Source: Terriglobia bacterium (GTDB lineage: Bacteria > Acidobacteriota > Terriglobia > UBA7540). From it: 64,000 nt of DNA. The stretch is from assembly GCA_035712365.1 (NCBI GenBank), contig DASTAW010000027.1, positions 62,001 through 126,000 on the forward strand, in the 5' to 3' direction. The translations under genes and the position numbers were made by a program. The notes under the pieces are model-generated. The model ran no database searches, was not told the DNA's origin, and saw only the letters and a program-made list of their open reading frames with translations. Position 1 is the stretch's first letter. Every line of letters starts with the position of its first letter. Below are positions 54,789 to 61,446 of this stretch, piece by piece.

Positions 54789-55703
54789 ATGGTTTGGGTA
54801 GCCGTAGGTTTGACGTTTGTTGCGATTCTCGTGGTTGCGGGCGCGCTGGTTTACGCGTTCGCGCCGGGCGAATTTCCCATTGCCGACCGGTTGTCACGGC
54901 TTTGGCAACCTCTGGCAGCACAGAGAAAAGTCTCCTTCCGCGAAAAGCAGACGCAGAAGGCCGCCCAGGTTCTAAGCGATGTCGGGAAGCTGCTTCCCTC
55001 CTCCAAGGACCTTTCTGCCACCAAGCTGATGCTCGTGCGCGCCGGATACCGGCGCCCGGAAGCTCTCATGGCCCTGAGGGGAGCCAAAGTTCTTCTGCCC
55101 ATCATCTTCGCGATCATTGTCTACGTGTCGGGCCTGGCAGAGTCAAACAATGGCATGTTCGTATGGATCCTGGCCCTGGTGGCCGGTTTTCTTCTGCCCG
55201 ATATGTGGCTGTCACGTCGCGTCAGAAAACGCCAGACCATCCTTCGCAAAGCCCTGCCCGACGCCCTGGACCTGCTGGTGGTCTGCATCGAGGCGGGACT
55301 CGGGCTGGACCAGGCGTTTATGCGTGTTTCTCAGGAGTTGAGAATAACCCATCCCGAACTCTGCGGCGAGCTTGACCTGGTCAATGCTCAAATCCGCGTC
55401 GGGCGGACACGAATTGAATCGATGCGCGAACTGGCGTCCCGGACAGGCGTGGACGACATCAAGGCGCTGGTGGCTATGCTCATCCAGACAGACCGTTTTG
55501 GCACCAGCGTTTCGCAATCGCTGCGTGTCCACGCCGACGACATGCGACTGAAACGGCGGCAAAGAGCTGAAGAGGCAGCGGCCAAGACTCCGGTCAAAAT
55601 GGTCCCACCTCTCGTGTTCTTCATCTTCCCCGCTCTGTTTGTGGTTATTCTCGGTCCGGCCATCATTACCATATTCCGGCAGTTCATCGGAATTCATCAG
55701 TAA
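54789..55703 (+). CDS. tadC: Tad inner-membrane platform protein TadC
   Basis: A 304-residue T2SS-F domain protein, paralogous to TadB: LPDALDLLVVCIEAGLGLDQAFMRVSQEL, MRELASRTGVDDIKALVAMLIQTDRFGTSVSQSLRVHADDMRLKRRQRAEEAAAKTPVKMVPPLVFFIFPALFVVILGPA. The last block is a TadC hallmark. Four membrane segments. It is 18 bp after tadB and closes the core Tad run. Confidence 0.93.
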   Translation: MVWVAVGLTFVAILVVAGALVYAFAPGEFPIADRLSRLWQPLAAQRKVSFREKQTQKAAQVLSDVGKLLPSSKDLSATKLMLVRAGYRRPEALMALRGAKVLLPIIFAIIVYVSGLAESNNGMFVWILALVAGFLLPDMWLSRRVRKRQTILRKALPDALDLLVVCIEAGLGLDQAFMRVSQELRITHPELCGELDLVNAQIRVGRTRIESMRELASRTGVDDIKALVAMLIQTDRFGTSVSQSLRVHADDMRLKRRQRAEEAAAKTPVKMVPPLVFFIFPALFVVILGPAIITIFRQFIGIHQ

Positions 55704-55786
55704 GGAGAGGTTGACCATCAAGTGAAGCAAGTTCGTGCAAGGCAAGTCGGTTTACTCAAAATTCGATAAAGTGCGGAGGAAACACC

Positions 55787-55885
55787 ATGGACGTTACAAC
55801 CATTCGAATCATTGCCGGAATCGGAGCCGTTATCGTGCTGTACGTCATCATCTGGCGTCGAAAACGGCAGGCGTCTCGCGACTAG
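55787..55885 (+). CDS. Tiny single-pass membrane peptide after tadC
   Basis: A 32-residue open frame starting MDVTTIRIIAGIGAVIVLYV and ending IIWRRKRQASRD. A near-perfect GGAGGA lies six bases before the ATG. One membrane helix (about residues 6-23) is followed by a basic tail (WRRKRQ), giving a predicted cytoplasmic C-terminus. It fits the gap between tadC and the DUF192 gene, on the same strand. I do not recognise it. The good ribosome site and sensible topology support a real small protein, perhaps an accessory of the Tad platform. Confidence 0.6.
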   Translation: MDVTTIRIIAGIGAVIVLYVIIWRRKRQASRD

Positions 55886-55915
55886 GCGCATCGCCGTTAG
55901 ACTAAGTTTGGAGCA

Positions 55916-56380
55916 ATGGACGTGGGCAACAATAACCGGAAACGGGTGTACGTTTACAACAAGACTCGCGAAACCTTTGTGGCCACGAACGCTTCGGTGG
56001 CGGACAGCTACATGGGCCGTCTCGTGGGTCTGTTGGGAAGGACCAGCCGCTGGGCACGGCCTGGACAGGGACTGTGGATCGTCCCTTCCTACGGCGTGCA
56101 CACCATCGGCATGTTGTTCTCGATCGACATCGTTTTCCTCGACCGAAGCAACCACGTGGTCCACATCGAGGAACATGTGCGCCCGTTTAGAATTTCAAAG
56201 GTTATTCTGAAGGCTGACAGCGTGCTCGAGTTGCCGCCCCACACGATTTTCAGAACTCGAACCCATGTTGGAGACCTTCTTGAAATCGGGCCCCTGCCTT
56301 CGTCTGCGAAATCACGCTCCGTATCCGCGCCCCAAACCTCGGAAGGCATCCCGAAGAACGGCACCACGGTCAGGGCATAA
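55916..56380 (+). CDS. DUF192 family protein
   Basis: A 154-residue protein of the DUF192 family: ADSYMGRLVGLLGRTS, GLWIVPSYGVHTIGMLFSIDIVFLDRSNHVVHIEEHVRPFR, and VLELPPHTIFRTRTHVGDLLEI. The family is a small beta-fold of unknown function, sometimes exported; here there is no signal peptide. TTGGAGCA precedes the ATG. The C-terminal 30 residues are disordered. DUF192 genes are often seen beside Tad pilus loci, which this arrangement repeats. Confidence 0.85.
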   Translation: MDVGNNNRKRVYVYNKTRETFVATNASVADSYMGRLVGLLGRTSRWARPGQGLWIVPSYGVHTIGMLFSIDIVFLDRSNHVVHIEEHVRPFRISKVILKADSVLELPPHTIFRTRTHVGDLLEIGPLPSSAKSRSVSAPQTSEGIPKNGTTVRA

Positions 56381-56525
56381 ACACGCATCCCGTGCGATGT
56401 CCCTCGTCTGTGGCCCGAGTACGGAGACAACAATCCGGTGATCTGGTGGGCATGTACCTGCCTTCGCAGTGGCAAAATGCCCGGGCGAAAAGCGGCAGGC
56501 CCGCGAACCCGATGCCCCGGATGAG

Positions 56526-56903
56526 ATGGCCCTTCTGATTGCTATGGCTGAAATCGTCAAAATTGCAGCTCCGGTAAAAGGTGGCAGATCACCGCGTAGC
56601 CGCCTGGTGACTACCGCCATGATTATCGTCCTTCTCGTCTTGCTGGCAGCGATGGCGCCTCTTCTCGCCAAGTACCGAGGCATGCCACAAGTCTGGGTGG
56701 AAGAGCTGGAGGCCATGAGCCAAAGCCAGCCGGCCCCTCCGGCCCCCGATGTCAAGCAGACCGTCTGGGTAAATCGGCGCTCAGGGCTCTACTACTGCCG
56801 CGAAAGCAAGTTCTATGGGAAGATGAGCCCCGGATCCAGCATGCTGCAGGAGACGGCTTTGCTAAAGGGATTCCGCCCTGCGCAAGGGCAGTCCTGCCGC
56901 TAG
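56526..56903 (+). CDS. Membrane-anchored protein with a small Cys/Tyr-rich C-terminal domain
   Basis: About 125 residues: a short cytoplasmic lead, one membrane helix (VTTAMIIVLLVLLAAMAPLLA), a Pro/Gln linker (SQSQPAPPAPDV), and a compact domain VWVNRRSGLYYCRESKFYGK then MSPGSSMLQETALLKGFRPA. The pattern VWVN-x-x-SG-x-Y through GFRPA occurs in small exported bacterial proteins of unknown role. The start is uncertain: GTG 56469, ATG 56526 or ATG 56544. It lies between the DUF192 and AAA+ genes. Confidence 0.6.
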   Translation: MALLIAMAEIVKIAAPVKGGRSPRSRLVTTAMIIVLLVLLAAMAPLLAKYRGMPQVWVEELEAMSQSQPAPPAPDVKQTVWVNRRSGLYYCRESKFYGKMSPGSSMLQETALLKGFRPAQGQSCR

Positions 56904-57020
56904 CCCCCGGGGGTAGCATCATCCTGCTGAATGCACCGGCGCACCAAGTCCCTGTTTCGGCTCAGAATTATTCGCTGGACTCGGGCGCTGTCAGTGAGGA
57001 ACGATGGAGAAATAGAACTG

Positions 57021-58265
57021 ATGATCAGCGCTGAACTTGAAACCCCGAAGAAGTTCCAGGACCTTGGCATACGCCGCGCCTTGCTGGAAGATCTGGCGCT
57101 AAAAATCCTCTATTACGAAGGCGAGCTGACTCTCCTTGAGCTCGCGAAAAAGATGTGCCTGAACTTCGGCATTATCGAGCTGCTTTTTGAGCGTCTACGC
57201 AAGGAACAGCTTTGCGAAGTGAAGGGCATGACAGGGGTCGTTCACCGCATTGCCATTACTTCCGGCGGGCGAAGCCGGGCGCTCGAACTGCTGACGCTGA
57301 ATCATTACTACGGCCCAACGCCCGTATCGCTTGAGGATTATGTCGCGCGAATCCGCGCGCAGAGCATCAGGGAGGCCGATGTTCGCCCTGCGCAGGTGGA
57401 GAAGGCCTTTGGACATCTGGTGCTTCCTGAAGAAACCCTGAACCAGATGGGGACCGCCGTCGTATCCGGTCGCTGCATCATTCTCTACGGCCCCGCTGGG
57501 ACCGGCAAGACCGCCATGGCTGAAGCCATTCCCAAGATTTACGGCGACCGCATCTGGATTCCCTACGCGGTTGAAGTTGATGGGCAGATCATCACCGTGT
57601 ATGACCCGCATCTGCACGGACGCTTTGAAGAAGAGGAAGACGCACTGGGCGATTTTGACAGGAGGTGGGTCCTCTGCCGGCGCCCCCGAGTGGTGGTGGG
57701 CGGCGAGTTGACCCTGGAGATGCTGGATCTCCAGATGAATCCCCTCACCAAGTTTTACACTGCCCCGTTGCAAATGAAGGCTAATAACGGCGTTCTGGTT
57801 GTGGACGACTTCGGCCGCCAGAGAATGCGCCCTGAGGACATGCTCAACCGCTGGATTGTGCCGCTTGACCGGAGAATCGATTTCCTCAACCTGGCTGGGG
57901 GAAAACAGATCGAGATTCCCTTCGACCTGTTTGTGGCCTTTGCAACCAACCTCGACCCGAGGTCACTGGCTGATGAAGCATTCCTTCGCCGCATCCAGAC
58001 AAAAATCAAAGTAGATTATGTTCCGCCCGGCCAGTTTCACGAAATCTTTCGCCGCGTGTGCCAGGAATTCAACCTGGTCTATGACGCGACTGTGGTGGAC
58101 GGCGTCTTGAGCCTGCTGGCGGCCCTGCAACAACCTTTGCGTGCCTGCTATCCGCGCGACATCGCCCAGCATATCTCCTGGGCCGCCCGCTACCACGGAA
58201 TCCAGCCCAAGCTGGACGGTCCGTCAGTTCGCCAGGCTTGCCGGAACTATTTCCTGGAATCGTAG
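57021..58265 (+). CDS. Winged-helix AAA+ ATPase
   Basis: A 414-residue protein from ATG 57021. The N-terminal 90 residues look like a winged helix (LTLLELAKKMCLNFGIIELLFERLRKEQLCEV). The AAA+ core has Walker A LYGPAGTGKTAMAEAI (about 155-170), Walker B GVLVVDDFGRQ, a sensor-1-like FVAFATNLDPR and a C-terminal lid. It resembles MoxR-type or remodelling AAA+ proteins more than transcription activators, as no GAFTGA is present. It comes last in the pilus island, convergent with hemL at a 10-bp distance. Its target is unknown; remodelling a pilus or envelope complex is a guess from position. Confidence 0.8.
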   Translation: MISAELETPKKFQDLGIRRALLEDLALKILYYEGELTLLELAKKMCLNFGIIELLFERLRKEQLCEVKGMTGVVHRIAITSGGRSRALELLTLNHYYGPTPVSLEDYVARIRAQSIREADVRPAQVEKAFGHLVLPEETLNQMGTAVVSGRCIILYGPAGTGKTAMAEAIPKIYGDRIWIPYAVEVDGQIITVYDPHLHGRFEEEEDALGDFDRRWVLCRRPRVVVGGELTLEMLDLQMNPLTKFYTAPLQMKANNGVLVVDDFGRQRMRPEDMLNRWIVPLDRRIDFLNLAGGKQIEIPFDLFVAFATNLDPRSLADEAFLRRIQTKIKVDYVPPGQFHEIFRRVCQEFNLVYDATVVDGVLSLLAALQQPLRACYPRDIAQHISWAARYHGIQPKLDGPSVRQACRNYFLES

Positions 58266-58275
58266 CACCGCCCGG

Positions 58276-59568
58276 CTACCTTCCCGCCCGAATCGCGCGA
58301 AACGCCTCGGCAGCCGAGCGGACCGTAAAGTCAATATCGTCTTCTGTGTGCGCCGTCGAGACGAAAAGTGATTCAAACTGGGATGGCGGAAAATAAACCC
58401 CCCGTTCGAGCAACTCCCGGAAGAATCCTGCAAACATCGCAGAGTCAGATTTTTTCGCGGATGAGTAGTCCGTGACAGGCCCGGGATTGAAAAACGTGGT
58501 CATCATGGAGCCCATCCTGTTGACAGTGATGGGAATCCTGGTCTGGCCGGCCTGCTCCTCGAGACCGGTCGCAAGCTTCTTGCCAAGCATCTCGAGGCGA
58601 TCATAAGTTCCGGGCCGCCGCAGCAATTCCAATGTCTTGGTCCCCGCAGCCACGGCCAGTGGGTTTCCAGAAAGAGTCCCAGCCTGGTAAACCGGTCCGC
58701 TGGGTGCGACCAGGTCCATCAGGGATGCTTTCCCTCCGTACGCGCCAACCGGCAGCCCTCCGCCAATCACCTTGCCGAGCGTCGTTAGGTCCGCCGAGAT
58801 TCCATAAAGCTGCTGTGCCCCGCCGTAAGCGACGCGAAAGCCGGTGATGACCTCATCAAAGATCAGCACTGTTCCATGTTCCTCAGTCAGCGAGCGCAGC
58901 CGCATCAGGAATTCCGGCTTTGGCGGCACCACGCCCATGTTGCCGACTACTGGCTCGACCAACACCGCGGCCAGTTGGTTCTGGTGCCAATCGAAGGCGC
59001 TTTCAAGAGCTTCAAAATCATTGAATGGGATGGTGATCGTCAACTCGGCGAGCACCCCGGGAACGCCCGGGCTGTCCGGCAGCCCCAGAGTAGCCACGCC
59101 GGATCCGGCCCTCACCAGCAGGCTGTCGGAATGCCCGTGATAGCACCCGTCAAACTTCAGGATTTTGTCGCGCCTGGTCGCTGCCCGTGCCAGCCGCACG
59201 GCGGAAAGAATGGCTTCCGTGCCGGAATTGACCAGGCGAACACGTTCGATTGAGGGAAACGCCCTGGTAATCTCCTCCGCCAGGGTGACTTCGCCCTCGG
59301 TTGAAGCCCCAAAGCTGGTCCCTGTTCCCAGGACGGCTGAAAGCTCCTTTGTCACTTCGGGATGGCAGTGACCCAGAATCAGCGGCCCCCAGGAAAGCAC
59401 AAAGTCCACATACTCGTTGCCGTCAACGTCCTTCACATGAGAACCCCGGCCGCTTGCCATAAACACCGGGGTTCCGCCGACCGCCCGGAACGCCCGCACC
59501 GGCGAGTTCACACCGCCGGGCATCACTTGGATCGCTTTAACAAACAACTCTTCAGATTTTTTGCGCAC
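58276..59568 (-). CDS. hemL: Glutamate-1-semialdehyde 2,1-aminomutase
   Basis: Last step of the C5 pathway to 5-aminolevulinate for heme. It begins VRKKSEELFVKAIQVMPGGV and has NSPVRAFRAVGGTPVF, LVNSGTEAILSAVRLARAATRRDKILKFDGCYHGHSD, FDEVITGFRV and the PLP Lys in TLGKVIGGGLPVGAYGGK. The 430-residue length is usual. GTG 59568 is chosen; a longer frame to 59721 would run into the upstream flavoprotein gene by over 100 bases. Confidence 0.95.
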   Translation of the reverse strand: MRKKSEELFVKAIQVMPGGVNSPVRAFRAVGGTPVFMASGRGSHVKDVDGNEYVDFVLSWGPLILGHCHPEVTKELSAVLGTGTSFGASTEGEVTLAEEITRAFPSIERVRLVNSGTEAILSAVRLARAATRRDKILKFDGCYHGHSDSLLVRAGSGVATLGLPDSPGVPGVLAELTITIPFNDFEALESAFDWHQNQLAAVLVEPVVGNMGVVPPKPEFLMRLRSLTEEHGTVLIFDEVITGFRVAYGGAQQLYGISADLTTLGKVIGGGLPVGAYGGKASLMDLVAPSGPVYQAGTLSGNPLAVAAGTKTLELLRRPGTYDRLEMLGKKLATGLEEQAGQTRIPITVNRMGSMMTTFFNPGPVTDYSSAKKSDSAMFAGFFRELLERGVYFPPSQFESLFVSTAHTEDDIDFTVRSAAEAFRAIRAGR

Positions 59569-59614
59569 GCCACCATCCTGATAAGACTTTGTTGGATTGC
59601 AAACAAGCTGTGTC

Positions 59615-60808
59615 TTAAGCCTGCTCTGCAGACTGGATCCCCATCCGTTTCCAGACGGAGTGTGCTGCCGTCTCCACCAGATACGTTGGCAGGTTTCGGA
59701 AGAGGCGGCCGGGAAGTCCACGATACGCCTGGCTGCCTTCCACCATGTCCTGGAAAAGGTTCAAAAACGTTTTGCTCCGGCCACAAAGCTGGACCATGCG
59801 AGTGGTCAGGCCGGCCCCCAAAAACTCGCCGTGATAAAACCTGGGACATATTCGGGCGCCCAGCATGAGCTTGCTGCCAAATTCATCCCAGACTTTTCGC
59901 GCGTAAGAGAAACCCTTCAGGATGGCCTCCGCCAGTAATTCGCCTGATCTTAGCGCAAAGTAGAGGCCTTCGCCCGTGACAGGGTCTGTCAATCCTGCTG
60001 CGTCTCCAGCCAGCGCCCACCCGTCTCCCTCCAGGCGCAGGCCAGCCCAGCTTTCAACTTCCAGCGAGGGCAGCAAATGGCTAAAGACCGGGGCCGAGTC
60101 GGTCGAGTATCCGTGTCGTTCCATGAATCCGAAAAGGTTTCGCTGCAGGTCGGACATGTGGGCCTCTCCCACCTTGCCGCATATCCCGACGGAAAGGTGG
60201 TTCAAGCGCGGGAATGACCACGCATAGCCCTCAAAATTCGCGAAGAATTCCACCCGAAGCAAGTCCTCATGACCTGGGACAAAATACCCAAACGTCAGCA
60301 TGAAGTCTTTTGCCTTGAGGGCCCCGGCCAATTGGTTCCTCAAACTGCTCCGCGCTCCCGCCGCAACAATCAAATAGTCAGCCTCATAGGAGGCAGCGCG
60401 ACCTCCCAAACGCCACTTGTCGCCAGATTTTTCAGCGCTGATCACGCGGTCGTTGACCACCTCCGCGCCGGCGCGCTGGCTGCGTTCGAGAAGAAGTTGG
60501 TTCAGTTCTCGCCTGGAATAAATGGCGAGGGGCTCACGAAGATTGATCGACGCGGTCGCGCCTCCGGGCGCGTGGACCTCCATCTTCCACACCGGGTTCG
60601 CCAGCTCCGTTGCCTCACGAAGAAAAGGATACCGTTTCAGCGCCTTGTGGCTTAAGCCGCCTCCACAGGGCTTCTCCCAACCGAGTTTCTCTTCGAAGAC
60701 GATGACGCGTACATCGCCGCCGCCGGGTTGCGTCGCGGCGTCCTGCAACAGCCTTGTGGAGGTCATCGAGCCGGCGGGTCCGCCACCGACGATGGCAATT
60801 GTCCTCAA
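59615..60808 (-). CDS. Geranylgeranyl-reductase-family FAD-dependent oxidoreductase
   Basis: A 397-residue flavoprotein. The N-terminal Rossmann motif IAIVGGGPAGSMTSTRLL binds FAD; GWEKPCGGGLSHKALKRYP is the CGGG block of geranylgeranyl reductases; WALAGDAAGLTDPVTGEGLYFALRSGELLAEAIL is the second FAD motif. Members reduce polyprenyl chains of quinones, lipids or chlorophyll; without phototrophy genes here, a menaquinone or lipid substrate is plausible. It is 46 bp upstream of hemL on the same strand. Confidence 0.85.
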   Translation of the reverse strand: MRTIAIVGGGPAGSMTSTRLLQDAATQPGGGDVRVIVFEEKLGWEKPCGGGLSHKALKRYPFLREATELANPVWKMEVHAPGGATASINLREPLAIYSRRELNQLLLERSQRAGAEVVNDRVISAEKSGDKWRLGGRAASYEADYLIVAAGARSSLRNQLAGALKAKDFMLTFGYFVPGHEDLLRVEFFANFEGYAWSFPRLNHLSVGICGKVGEAHMSDLQRNLFGFMERHGYSTDSAPVFSHLLPSLEVESWAGLRLEGDGWALAGDAAGLTDPVTGEGLYFALRSGELLAEAILKGFSYARKVWDEFGSKLMLGARICPRFYHGEFLGAGLTTRMVQLCGRSKTFLNLFQDMVEGSQAYRGLPGRLFRNLPTYLVETAAHSVWKRMGIQSAEQA

Positions 60809-60909
60809 CCTTTGCGCCCCATTCTTTCTAATTGTCAGAATATCATGGCACTTGGCACAGTGTAAGTTCTCAAATCTTCGGAGGTCAAGTGATTAGCCGC
60901 CGCGCATGT

Positions 60910-60915
60910 TAGAAT
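60910..60915 (+). promoter_or_regulatory. Candidate -10 element giving a leaderless rfaE2 transcript
   Basis: TAGAAT lies six bases before the GTG start at 60922, so a transcript begun at the usual distance would have almost no leader. There is no Shine-Dalgarno. The same GCATGTTAGAATAA string precedes the acyl-CoA dehydrogenase run. Confidence 0.45.
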
Positions 60916-60921
60916 AAGCCT

Positions 60922-61431
60922 GTGAACCTTGGGAATCCGGCAATTCGTCCGGCGCTGGCCAAAGTGCTTCAGTTGGAAGACGCTTACCAGCTTGTTGAGC
61001 GGCTCAAGGCCCGCGGCGACCGTGTGGTTTTCACCAATGGATGCTTTGACCTGTTGCATCCTGGCCATACGCGCTATCTGGCCGAGGCTCGGAAGCTTGG
61101 GGACGTCCTGATCGTTGCCATCAACAGTGACCGGAGCGTCCGCTCCTTGAAGGGGGAGGGACGGCCCATCTTCCCGCAGGAAGAGCGCGCTGAAATCCTC
61201 GCGGCGCTCGAAGCTGTGGGCTACGTAACTACGTTTGATGGTCCCACGCCTCGGGACGTCATCGCGCGCATGCTGCCGCAGGTGCTGGTGAAGGGCGCCG
61301 GGTGGGGTCCAAATGAGATTGTGGGACGCGCTGAAGTCGAGGCAGCCGGAGGGCGTGTCGTTTCCATGCCGGCCGTTCCCGGCTTCTCGACCACGCGCAT
61401 CGTCAGCGCCGTGCAAAAGATTTTTGGCTAG
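60922..61431 (+). CDS. rfaE2: D-glycero-beta-D-manno-heptose 1-phosphate adenylyltransferase
   Basis: A 169-residue nucleotidyltransferase, equal to the C-terminal domain of HldE, that makes ADP-heptose for lipopolysaccharide inner core. It has [27 protein letters not shown] (HxGH), [32 protein letters not shown] and the C-terminal [15 protein letters not shown] (ISSTxI-like loop). The kinase half is not fused here and is not in the window. GTG 60922 lacks a ribosome-binding site. mfd starts 15 bp downstream. Confidence 0.93.
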   Translation: MNLGNPAIRPALAKVLQLEDAYQLVERLKARGDRVVFTNGCFDLLHPGHTRYLAEARKLGDVLIVAINSDRSVRSLKGEGRPIFPQEERAEILAALEAVGYVTTFDGPTPRDVIARMLPQVLVKGAGWGPNEIVGRAEVEAAGGRVVSMPAVPGFSTTRIVSAVQKIFG

Positions 61432-61446
61432 CAACCCTCAGCTTTG

